A stretch of 64,000 bases of DNA from Phytoseiulus persimilis. Lineage: Eukaryota; Arthropoda; Arachnida; Mesostigmata; Phytoseiidae. The translations under genes were made by a program, and so were the position numbers. Every line of letters starts with the position of its first letter. The stretch's first letter is position 1. The notes beneath the pieces were generated by a model, which was not told the origin of the DNA, did no database searches, and saw only the letters and a program-made list of their open reading frames with translations. The DNA lies in NCBI GenBank assembly GCA_037576195.1, contig CM075102.1, positions 49,224,745-49,288,744 on the forward strand, in the 5' to 3' direction. Below are positions 1-12,000 of the stretch, piece after piece.

Positions 1-2875
1 GCCGTTGAACATCAACGTGGCCGCAGTTCGCAGGAGGCGCACCTCAGACATGCTGGCGCCGGAATGATCCTGGGAGTCTGGAGCGCCACACCGACCGGCT
101 CGCCGGATACAGCAAACGCGGATGAACGGCATCCCAAGGACGCCGTTCGTGCAACAGACGGACTTCCCTCTTTTTTTATCGAGCTCTCCTCCCGGCTGGT
201 CCCCGTTCGTCTCATTTCCTCTCTCGTCCTAACTAACCGTGGTCGGAATCGGCAACAGTCACTTAGTGGGGCGACCATACACAGGCTCTTGTAGCTTTGA
301 CTTTCCTCCCACCCGTCGTCCTTCCTCTTCCCCTGTAGCACCAGGAAAAGGATCCTGCCGACGGGACATCCTCCTGTCGAGCGGATTTAGGCATTTGCCG
401 GCGGACCCCTCGCTCGACCTTGCTCGCTAATAGTCACCCGAGCATTGAGGCTCGCTTTTCCAAGGCGATCAGACGTAAATCATCGCTGCCGTCCCTCGGC
501 TCCCTCCCGATGAGGGTCGTTTTGCCACGAGTAGACCGTCGTCACTCTCTCCGGCTCTGTTCATCGGAAGCGGAACGAATCACCCGTCCGGTGGATTGCA
601 AGAGGCCCTAATCCCGCCCACTAACAAGACGGTACGAACAAAAGGAACACACTGTTGGTAGAACCGATCGATCTTGGTCGCGCGGACCCCCAAACCTGCG
701 ACAAAATGGTGCGGTGCCCCGGAATCCATGCCGCGCACTGGTTATCCGCAGAGGGATGGCAAACTCATCCGTTCAGAAGAGTTCAAACAAGTCCGAAACT
801 CTTCCCTGACCGCCGGCACGCCAGTGGCACTTGGGCGATCTTTTGTTACTGCTTTCAGCGCCCTGCCTGAACTATTCTTGCCAAAGAGACGACCAGGCAG
901 CGCCAGACGAGAGAAGTCTCAGATGGACGAACTGACCCGCCAGCGGAGCGAACGAAGAACGAACCTAACTCACAGGAGCAGAAAAGGTGCCTCATGGCCC
1001 GGAAAAGGCCCGCTCTGCAGTGATGATTATGAGGAGAACATATGGCTCGAAACCGACGCTTCTCAACTGGCGTCGCTGTCCGCAGTAAACGGCCTGCTGG
1101 TGTGCAGTATTAACACTCGAGTCAGGCTCGCCGAGTGGCCTCATGAACGACAGGCCGAAACGAAGTCGCCTCGCTTCGAGCGCCGTTTCTCCCGTCGGCC
1201 CCTCAGACGCCCAGCTCGCTGCCATCCGTCACCGGATGCATATTCATCTTCCATCACTCAATAGAGGAGCGGAGTGGACGGCGCACTTGACAACCATGAC
1301 GAAGATGATGATGTTGTCGTAAGCGTCTGAATTATTATTGGACCCCTTCCAACGTCAATTCGAAGCGTTTTTGTGCGCGGTGCGCGCATCCAACTGACTC
1401 TCCTCGAGATCTTTCACCAGCCGGTGGGGCCCACACTACTGGTTGCTGCTGGACCGCGACTGGGTTCCGTTGTGCTCGATTGCACCACTTCTGGCATTCC
1501 TTGCTGGGTCGTTGGGAACACCCAAAGGCCACACCGGGTCCTCCCGTCACATCGGGCCGATAATCAGCGAGAGTCAGATGTGGCAGACGGGACGAGGAAC
1601 CCGATCTAGCCTCGCGAAGTATGAGAAATCACTTCGGCTGCCAACCGCTTTGCCGAGTGTACTGAGGGGGGAAATGCGGCGTTGAGCGGCATTCCGAGAA
1701 ATCGCTTGTCGGGAGGAGATATTGAGCCGTGGGCTAGAATCTGAGGAGCCGAAGGCGGACCAGATCCCTATAGAAACTAACAGTCCAATAAATGTGGCTG
1801 CTCAAACGCACGCTTGTCCCCCCCCCCCCCCCCCCCCCCCGCAAGCTCACCCGCCTGTCTGCCTGCTGCCCAGTTGGCAAGAGCGCAGCGGCTGCGGCGG
1901 CGGCGAGCACTGAAGTGGCCACTTCGGGTCGACTAATTCCATTACTCAGACACAGGACAAGCGGTGGCAAACACGGTGCCATCAAGCCGACCACCCAACG
2001 ACCGCCCCGTGCTGCTGGTTCCGCTCCCACTTCGCTCGAGCTCCTCGGAACCCGGTTCGTCGGATGGTTGGCTGAACGGAGAAAAACAAATCAGTCGCAA
2101 AACGCCCCAGAAGGCAAGCTCATTCACATAGACTGAAACACCGCTGGTCTTGGAAAGAATAGAGATCAATAACGATCCCTGCCAACGAAGCCGGTTGTTG
2201 ATAGAGCAGAGATCGCTCGATCCCTATTCGCTCAACCGCCCGCCGCTCGTTCATTCTCCCGATGACATAGATTGGGGATCTACGTCGGCATCTCCTCCGC
2301 TATCGATGTCGCCATCGTCATCGATAGCATAGCATGTTGGAGAATTCAAATTATTTTGTCGACCAGCCGCAGCAGTGCCCCGAACGCGGTGAAGCAGAAG
2401 CTGCAGAACCTATATCATCCTCGAATATTCGTCTGGAGCAGCCGTGAGATCCATATTTTATTCCGTGGATGCCTTCGACGGCGATGCGTCAGCTCCCGAT
2501 CAGACGGAACAGGAGTCGTATCCAGAGAGGCTTGCCCCTGAATCTGTCAAGGGTGTGTCTTCTGTCAAGGGGTTTATGCCTTCGTTGCCACACGGTCCAA
2601 TCGGGTTCATACTCCGCAGACACTCGGCTCTGAACAACGCCGAACGAACGAATTCTGACTTCGGATACTTCGCTCATCCTCAGCCTGTTAGTTTCCTTCC
2701 TCCGGGGTTTCGTCGAGTCTCGCTCGAGCCGCACGCTCCGTACCTAGGTTCTGCCGCTTCCTTCGCTATTTTTTGCAAATGTCGTCGCACCGTTCTCGAT
2801 TGCTCGGATAATACGATAGACTCCATTCGTCCTCAGGTCGTGCGGAGAAGAACATCAACGCGTAGCGGCACTCAC
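1..2875. other. Intronic DNA of the PLC-beta gene, no exon found
   Basis: This stretch lies downstream (on the minus strand) of the only recognised PLC-beta exon and is read as intron. The expected next exon should begin in phase 0 with a D-P-K type sequence of the PH domain. I looked on the minus strand for an acceptor followed by such codons and did not find one, so the next exon is probably outside the window. A 196-codon plus-strand open frame (about 674-1264) has no recognisable domain and is treated as chance. The stretch contains a 23-base C run, annotated separately. Confidence 0.5.
1818..1840 (+). repeat. Homopolymer C run (23 bases)
   Basis: An uninterrupted run of C on the plus strand (G on the minus strand), the longest homopolymer in the window. 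It lies in presumed intron sequence of the PLC-beta gene. Runs of this length are prone to polymerase slippage and assembly error, so the true length may differ. Confidence 0.95.
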
Positions 2876-3022
2876 CTTCGGCACACCTCCTCGTCGGATA
2901 TCGTTCACCTGAGACAGTTCGAGTACGGAACCGTCTTTCCCGTCGCTTTTCCAGAATATGAAGAAGCCACAGTCGTCGACTTTGAACAGCGCGTTCTGCT
3001 CCACCACGATCTGCTCTTTCTC
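2876..3022 (-). CDS. norpA: Phospholipase C-beta, single N-terminal exon (norpA/PLCB4-like)
   Basis: This is one internal exon of exactly 49 codons, phase 0 at both ends, bounded on the minus strand by an acceptor (ttgttacag before GAGAAA) and a consensus donor (CCGAAG followed by gtgagt). The translation includes NALFKVDDCGFFIFWKSDGK and SQVNDIRRGGVPK. These match the conserved N-terminal PH-domain stretch of metazoan phosphoinositide phospholipase C-beta (pattern F-R/K-V-D-x-x-G-F-F-x-x-W-K-S-x-G-K ... E-x-S-x-V-x-D-I-R). The match is closer to the norpA/PLCB4 branch than to the Plc21C/PLCB1 branch. The family hydrolyses PIP2 at the plasma membrane under Gq control, producing IP3 and diacylglycerol. 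The first exon, carrying the initiator Met and the F-D-R-W type motif, should lie to the right but was not found. All remaining exons must lie left of the window, so this is a small part of a large gene. Confidence 0.9.
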
Positions 3023-6000
3023 CTGTAACAATCGAATCGAGAACAGTTAGTCGACAACCCGATCCAGACTGATCCATCGCGCGTCCCCCATTCAACAGCG
3101 AAACCAATCGCTTGGATTGATTCTGTCTGCGACTCCATTCATTCACGGCAACTCTTCTCCTCGGTCATCCACGACGCCGAGGGGGGCAGTTCCCGCTTCT
3201 GTCGAGACTGATGTCAAAGAGCGTCGCGAGCGGTAGCAACTCCGATGGCGAGTTAGTGAATATATGACTATACGCATGCCATGGAATGCCCCGCATTTCC
3301 AAAGAGGCATCGCGTGCCACACTTCATCAGTCGCTGGTGTTAACGACATAAGAGGCCTGCCTACACAACTACGCCAGGCCGACGGCCAGCTCTGCTTACT
3401 TAACAATTCCACTTGCTCCACCCGCGTACACAGTGGCCTGTCCTCGGCACACCATCGGAACACCGGTATGTGGCTCCCCGGTTAGTCGGTCGGTCCACAG
3501 AAATGCCGCCGCACGAATACCGTAAGATCCACTTCGTACTCGTATGCAGCACCACCACCAGCAGCTCGGTGGTGACGTTAACACGATTATCAACGTGCAT
3601 GAAGGCATCAGTGGATGCCGGCGACCGCGACCGACCGGGGCGTCTACTTTCCGTTCTTCCGCACAACGGCCTAACGAACATTTTCCTCGCGATGTGTCAA
3701 TTTCCCTGCCGCCCATTCCCCGGACCAGCGTCGTCGATCGCCTTCGCCCATACACGCTGCCGGATTCCTCGTCCGAGCTCACCATACTGAGCTTTGAGCG
3801 ACGCTGGACCCGACGTTCCAGCTCCGTTCCGAAGGAGAACCCAGAGCTCGCCGACTGGGAAGCGCCCGCTGCGGAATAGTGACGCGGGTAGCGGGTTTGC
3901 TGACAGGCTCGAGGTTCTTAGCGGGAGGACGCTCTCAAGGTCATCTGCGTTCAAAGGTCAGAGGTCTTGCGCTCAACATATCGGCAGAAGGTCCGGACTG
4001 GGAGTCGGCGGAAAGGAAAACCGAGGACGGGAGAGGCGCCCGAAATGTGTCTGCGAGTTTTCCCGTCGAGTCGAGGATTGACTTCCCGGAGAGAGCCTCA
4101 TTGATTGGCGGAGAAGACAGACCGTTTGGGCCAGCAGCTGCATAGCTCGTTGTTCTAGAATATGAAGTGGCGTGAGTGAGTTACTCGGATCGAGGGAGGA
4201 TCATCCCGAGTGAATGTGCTCGAACCGCAACTTGACTCTCCGTTTGTCGAATTCTTCAAACGAAACGGCCAGCACGTCCTGTGAATAACTCCCTCCTTGG
4301 CACGCGACTCTGGCCAGCTTCAGACTTAATGTTCTCGACGGCAGCTGATTCAGCGGAAGGCTTGACTGACTAGCCGAAGCTGGAAATTGTGCTGTCCACG
4401 CAAGATGATTGCAGGTGGTTGACGGCCCGCGGCCGGCCACCAGGACAGTTCGGGAGAAAAATTGGGAACGAGACACGGCAGGAAATGCAACCGATGAACG
4501 GACGGTGTGTTGAGCCAGCGGAAAAGGCTTTCAGTGCCGCGCGTCCGAGTGGCTCCCTTAAGTGGCTGTGTAATCCAATCATTCCCTCCTGGGAGTGGGG
4601 AGGGGTTAGCGAATTTCCTCGCCGAGGATTCGCACAAAACAGGGAAGAGCTCCACGACAACATCAACCGCACAGTCCCAGCCACACTCGAACAACAAGTT
4701 GCACTGAGAGTAACAATGACATGCTATTCCAGAAAGTAGAGAAAGCCACGGTGGGCGACAAGTCCGAGCACAGCCGGTCGGAGTGGAAGGACAAAGTTTC
4801 GCCCCGATACAAACAGCACCAGGTGCGCAGCGATGTACTCCTCAACATACAAGAAGGTCATACGATGGGAGAACCGTGGGGAAGGAGGAGGCCAAGGATC
4901 GGCGACGCTGAGAACCAGGCCGCAGCGATCCAGGTTGCTGGGCGTCGAGGCGACGAAATATTCGGAGACTCGAGGGGCTGGGGGATCGAATTGGGGATGA
5001 GACGGGGGTGGAGGCTTCTAGCCGTTGGAGGCGAGCGTGGGGCGAGACTCAGAGAAGCGTGGGATCGCATGGACGGGAGCTTGTCGGAAGAATGAAAAGG
5101 TTACGGGACCGGGAATGAGCGGGAGTGGGGAACAACGGACCCAGGCATCAGACCATTCAGAATATTTGGACCGCGAGCGGACTGAGCATATCTAAGGGGG
5201 CCTATGGACCACTCTGTTAGAGCGGAAAGGAATCGAGGACAAAAGGATGAGAATTGAGAAAGTTGAGCGATTTGGGTGGAGGCGAGAGCGCGAATTATCG
5301 AGGGCGTGAGGCTGGTGGAGGCTGCTGTGCAAAGGAGTTGAGGAACGGTTCCAAGCACGGAAGACGGCGACGCACGAGACGGAAGATGTTGAGCAAGCAG
5401 GAGGGATTCTTCCCTCTCCCGTACAATGATTGAATTCATCGTCATAGCGTGCTTGGAAAAAGGTTGGACGACTGATGGAGGGAGGTCCGGTGAATCCACG
5501 ACGACAAGAAGAGGAGAAGAGAAGCGCGAACGAGAGAGTAGTCTGGGGGAAAGAGCGTTGCGCTCCCACAAGGGAGGCGGTAAAAGAAATAATGAAGCGC
5601 CTAGAGGAAGCGAACAGAGGCTATGGTACGAGCCCAACAAAGCCGTTCGCGAGCGGACGGGGATTGACAAACGCGTTTCCTCGGACTCGGATCGGGAGGA
5701 AATGCAACGTCTGGCTCTGAAGTTTGCGGTCGCCCATTCTTCGTGTGCCTTTCAGCCTTTTGATTCATAATTCCACCTCTTCCCTCCTGCTTCCTTCGTA
5801 AGTGATGAGTCTGGATTCTCGTTCAGCTCCCTCAATTATAGCTCCTCTGTCTCAGCCGCTTCCGGATTATGCGGAACTTGCTAGAAGTAGAATTTCCCCG
5901 ATCGGCTTCCGTTCGGCACGAGTTCAGCGCGCCGCGTCATTCAGGCAGTCGGAGAACAGTTTCGAAACACACCCTTCTGGGCGGCTGGCAGCATGGCGGG

Positions 6001-9000
6001 CCGGAGCGGTTGGCGAACGGGTTGGCATTCGGCTTCCTGCCAAGTGCTCCGAGCCGAAGTAAACCGCAGGAAAAATTAACGACACACTGGGTAAGTTTGC
6101 CACAGAGTGGAGTGGCAAGAAGTCGAGCGCTACGCCTGGCGTTGACTCCGCTTCATCATTGCTCCCCTCGTTTTCGCCTGAGCTGAACAGCGCCGACGAC
6201 TTCGGCATTGGGAGGGGAGCATGAGCACGAGAACGCCCAGTCAACGAAAACAGATCTATTTTCCTATCCTCTCTCGCAACGCTGTGTGGCCCGCCCGGAG
6301 CGGAGCTCACTCTCGTGCAATGTGAATGATCCGGGGCTTAGTTGAATTGAAGACCGCGGATTCTTCTCCGGAGAAGCAGACGCTCCGTGTAAGCAATCTT
6401 CCGCGGATTCGTCTCGAAGCTCCTTGTAGTTCTACTTCTATGTCTCGGCCGCTTATAAGCGCTGCGCTTCGGAAAACATGCAATTCCTCAGACCTACTTC
6501 CATTGTGCAGGCGAACACGGCGGGAGCGGCAACGTATTACAGCAGGAGAGATGAGCGATTTCAGCAGTCGCGGCTTCCCCTCGAGCGATGCGGCATCGTT
6601 CTATCTCGACACAGCAGCCGTGACCCGAACAACGACAACGTCGGGCGATGCCGTTCCAGAAAGCCAGGAGCAACTCGCCCATGTTGCTTCTAGGCGTCAA
6701 CTAAGGAACACTCCACCGCCACGGGGTTTTCCGTTTTCTCGCCGAAGTATCTTCCCTCAGACCCAGCGGCGAAACGAAGGAGGGGAGGGGCCAAGTGCCC
6801 CGAGTACAGACTTCGCGGACGCGCAGATGCGAGACTCTGATTCATTCTATCGAATGAGCACCATGATTACGATTCCGTTGCCAAAAGATGGAATCAGACC
6901 CCCCGTGGCCAAACTGGGGGGTGTTGGTGTCCTCCGGTGAACTCTACAGAGAGCTGTTGTCGATTATTTTCCATCAAAGAGCTCATGAGCGCTGAATGAG
7001 GTGAAAGAACCCATCCCCCCTCTGCATCGACCCCGACTGCTCCCAACTCCCTTAAGGGAACCTTGAGCGGTAAAAAGACTTCGTTGTTCAAGTGACTTAT
7101 TGAGATATGGATATCAGTGATTTGATGCGGAGAAACTCTGGCTGAGAACAAGTTCGAAGCGTGATCGTGTTTTCCCTGAGAAGCTCATGGAGGAGGTTGG
7201 GGGACGAGGGAGAGCACGTTTCCCCTATGCCTTCGGCGGAATCGGACGGTATTGTCCACAAAACCTGTTTCCGTCCTTGTTGGGAAACCCCTCACGGTCC
7301 TCCGGCAGTGGTGGTTCCCACAGATGCACGACGGCAACGCTCGCCGACGTCGAACCGCGTTGGTCGTGATCGTGTCCTTCTTCACTCGATTCAGAGAGGA
7401 AAATGTTCACTCTCCTCTCCGTCCTCGTCGAAAGCCCGTACCGGAAGTTGTTGTTTTTTCCCTGGGGACTTGGGCGATGCGGTCGGGGAAGTGGAACAGC
7501 GATTGGGCCTCAGTTTTCTCAGTTCGATAATACGTTCCGAAGGAGCGGGCGGAATGCCCTAGCCTATTCTGGGAAATCCACCGCTTCGGCTCAGCATTCA
7601 CCTGAGCATAGACGGCCAGAGTCAACTTTGCCAGTTGGGAATCGCGTGACCAAGTTCGTGCCCAATGTTAAGGTCCTGGTCTATCCGACGAATTCGAACG
7701 ATCCTCAAAGGTCAGAAACCTATCAGCGGGACTGCGGCGAAAATACCACTTCCGCCTCGAGACCTCGAGGAATTCCAGCGGAGTTTGCCAATTCCCTCTG
7801 TCTCGTTCGCCTCTTCGTCATCGGTGTGACCGCCGTGTTCGGTTCGTATGTTTCCGGGGCTCGCGAGGCCGCGAACGAATATGTGAACGTCGGGACGTCC
7901 CAATCGCCCGATGGCTCCTGTTCAACATCAAGGCCTTCGATGATGCTGTGAAGGAGGGGCGAATCGCGGGGGGATCATTCGCCTAACGAAGAGCGACGGA
8001 GATATTATGAGAAACGCTCAAAAACTAGGACGACCGCTGGAGCGGAAGCCAGTGTGGCTCTAAAGTTCTTGACACCGGAGGCTGACATTAAGGTCACCGC
8101 CACCGTGTGAGGCCCACGCTCCACAAATTCCTTCCAAGGCGTCACGCCTTGCGCCGATAATAGCCTCTAGTGAATCGTCGTTCTACTCAGTTATTTACGA
8201 CCAAATGCATCGACCTCGCCTGGTGAGGAATTGCAGCCAGTACACAAGAGTCCAATACTTATTTATCCTTCGTCACTTATTCCCTCAGATGCTGAAGCAG
8301 AATACGATCATGGTCGGGATTCGATCTCGACTCGGATGGACAAACCTAGCGGTCCCGCCGAGTCTGAGGAGGGGACTCGTTCTGGACAGAAACAGGGAGC
8401 TCGTCGCAGAGAAGAGGTGGAACTTCGAGCAACGACCAACACGACGCGGCTTTATGTCCAGCGCGAGGCTGATCAATATCAGTCCGCCTGTTTTTGATAT
8501 TCCCGACTCGGATAGTGGAGGTCTACGTCCGTAAAGATAACGATGGACGTATAAACAGTCGACATAGAAATCCACGATCGGGTGAAGCGGGTGCGTCGCA
8601 ATTCCCTCGGCTCCGCGAGCCCTCCGCGGACAGAAAGAACACGAACTGTTTTGGTGTTCTTACGCATGTTGAAGATATATGGATCAATAAAAACCGGCAC
8701 GATAGGCCCGTGCATCGGTGGTATGCTTTTCATGACCACCTGATCGGTATCTACCAACAATGGTCCATAAATAATGAACATAAAGCCCGAATGAAGGTTT
8801 TAGTCCGAACGCAATAAGCTCCGCGTTGAGAGAAATTAGTTCATGAATGGGAGCGTCCGCAGACGTTCGTGTCGTCGCCTTCCAGGAGAGGATATCGAGA
8901 GAAACGAAGCCCAGCTTGAGTGATGGTTTTCGTGTTCGTGTCGTGTGGGTCCAACGGATGATTCACTATCTTGCCCAGGAGGGATTGAGGACTGCAAGCC

Positions 9001-12000
9001 GCCGGGAGCGGACCTTGCAAAAACTGATGTGAAACAAAGGAGTGCATCGTTCAAGGTCTCGGACTGCACGATATCGTCGCCTCGGAGAAAAAACTGGGAA
9101 AGAAAGGCTGAGAAGACAGCTCCCTACCAAGTACGAGGCAGCGGCTTGGAAAATGTCCATTTTGGAGATTTATTCTGGATATACTGTAGCTTGTGCGCAT
9201 TCTTTATGCAGGTATTCTGCGGCCAAAGTTCTCATTTTTCTTGCCGTTTGACCGGCACGAGAAGTTTGCAATGGCTTCATTTTTCTCGGTGGGACCAATT
9301 TTTCCGGGAACAGACATCGAGAGAGTGTTCAACGGAAGGCGTTCACAGCGAGAAACGGAACGACGGGCCCAAGGTACAAGCACCGGCGGCTGGAGAAGAC
9401 CCGGTCGCTCGGAATGACAGGACACAGTGGAACGGTGGGAACGAAAAGAGGAACAACAACCATTGAAGTCAGGCTGAACCCGCTTCCGAGAATCGAGTTT
9501 AGTCCCCAAACTGAACCGTCGTCGCCGACTCTTGAAACCCAGCGGAAGGTTCGGGATGACTCCGGTTCGAGTCCTTCCGTGCCGCCGAAGAAGCTGACGG
9601 ATGCCGTTGAGTTCTTTTCAATCTCCCGATGTATCGAGTGCCCTCCTTTCGAGCTCTCGAATCCCCTGTACAAGCTGTAGTGCATCGTATCTGGAATGCG
9701 CTCTCGCTTTCTGCGCTTGGAGCTCTTCCTAGCCACAGCGCTCCAATTTATTTTTGCGCCTTTATCAATCGCGAGGCCTCCGATCATTCTGGCGCCTTAG
9801 CCAACTCGGCCGCTCTCCGATGTTTTGGCGGCACGCTTCTTTTGCTTCCATGAAACTCAGGCACGCCCTCTCCCAACCCCCGCTCGAAATCTTTCCCCCT
9901 CGCCCTCCGATCCGATTCATATCCAGTATTTTTGTTGGAACGCAGGCTCGGGATTTTCGAGTTCGTCGCTTCACACAAGAACATGTTGCTAGGGCCTTTG
10001 GTAGTGAGACGTGCGATTCGGCTCGGTTGCACTATAACTCATTCTGCCGTCATTGCGCATCAAAGGACACGGGTGGTGCTGCGAGGATGCTGTACGTGGT
10101 CCAGATCTTGGCATTAGTTCAGCCCTTGATGATATAAAGTCACTCATCGACGTCTGCGCACTCGAATGCTTGAATAGAACGAGAGCCTTCGGCCGCATGG
10201 CAGCAGCAATTAAATGACGCCCTTCACGGAAGCCAACATCCATCAGAGGCGAATGAACAGTTGGCCTCTCCGCGTTGCTCGTCAGACCGAGGCTGTATTC
10301 TTGGTCGCAGCTTGGCGTTCGTCCCGTCTTCCTTACGTCCGTTCCGCGCTGCCAAAAGACGAGAACCGTCGAATACGTGCACTGTGTTCCTGTCGTGTTC
10401 TCCCTGCTGTTACCGGGGCAAGGACACGGTAGGACAAAACTTTTCCGGCCAAACCCTTCGTCATCCGCTTCTTTGTCCCATCCGAGATCACAAACCAACA
10501 CTGTACGTATGTGATGCTATCTACGTGATATCCATTGGCCGGTTAGTTAAGTCGTCTGTCGGAGCCTCGATGATTTGACCAGCCTCGAAAGACCCCATCG
10601 ACGTTTGAGGAACGGAACGAATAGAAATCGATGCGTTCGAGAGCAGAGGACGCTCCTCGGATCCGTTGGACGCGGGCACGTTTCGAACGCTGGTGACGAC
10701 GCAGCGTTCGAGCCCTCCGCGGGTTCCATTGCCACAGCTGAACGGTCGGATGCTCACAAGTCGAGCTAACTTGATAAACAAATAAACTGCGCATTGATGA
10801 TTGAGCAAGCTGTGATAAGATTAAGAGAGGATGTCGTCGTCTCCACGTCGCTTGATCTTCGTCTAATTAGGACATCGGCGCATGTCAGAGGTCGTCGACG
10901 AGTACGCGCCGCCCGTTGACTCGAATTCACGCAGAAGCTGTAGAGGTCAAGAAGGAGCTCACGTTTCATCCGGTCTGTCTGTCTGTCTTCTTTCTCACAA
11001 TCAGTCGCTCGTCTGCACCGCCGTTCGCACCAGCCGCTGCAGACCGGCTTTCCGTGGAACGTTCCCGGGGGTTGCCGAGACGTCTCAGCTCCCGGTGGTC
11101 AGAGCTCGTCTATTGCTCGTCGTCGATGTTCCGACAAGATGGACCTCCCTCTGGAGCCGGATCCCAGCTCTCATTGTTCTTAGTCTATTTCTCGACGTTC
11201 ACTCCCTCCTCCGTCACTGTTCCCCACACGCGGATGGCCTGTCTATCGTTGAGTAGTGGTTGAATTCATGAGTCATGGGAACTGCTGCACTGAGGCGTTC
11301 AGGGAGCGGCAAACACTCGGAGGCTCAGCTTTTAAGCTCCATGTCGAACTCTTCTCGATGTTGACTCCTCCTCGAGACCGGAATCAACGCTTGACGATGA
11401 TGCAGACTCCTGTGGTGGTTTTCGTTCTTGAAACAACAAGCCAAGATGCCGAGCTTAGAGCAGGGAACGCGGAGCAAAATGAGTTGGTCGAGCTTGATGA
11501 CGGCTGCGACCTACTTGAGAACGGGAGGCTTCATGGCATGGCACAGGGGACGAACGTGGCTTACAGTCGCAAAGCGTTAGAAACGCTATGGGCTCTATTC
11601 CCGGCGTCGGCTGATCTCTCGGGACCACAAAATGGAGGCACATACAGATAGTTAGCAGCCGTTGAGTTCCGCGCTCGTGGAACGATCAAATGATGATCAA
11701 TCGTCCAGCCCGCCTCGCACTTGCTGGTAGCAAAACCGGAGGATACGTGCTACAAAAGCAGGTCTCGTAGCTTCGGCTCACGCCCGAAGATTACGGCGCT
11801 CTGGGAAACGGTCAACATGTTGTGGTGCCAGACGTGAATTCGCACGCATCTTGCGAACCGGACAGGAACCTCGGCCTCGGAGTTCTCCTGCAGGAACTCG
11901 CGCGGCCGTTTCTCGTCCCAGCCAGAGGTAGGCGAGGAGGAAAATAGACGGCGCGTGACGCACGGACAGAGAGAGGTAGCAGAGTACAGTGGATCGCGAC

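Noticed and set aside
9562-9572. B-box-like GGTTCGAGTCC on the plus strand, considered as a tRNA
   Set aside because: No A box or D-arm in the preceding 70 bases and no acceptor stem pairing.
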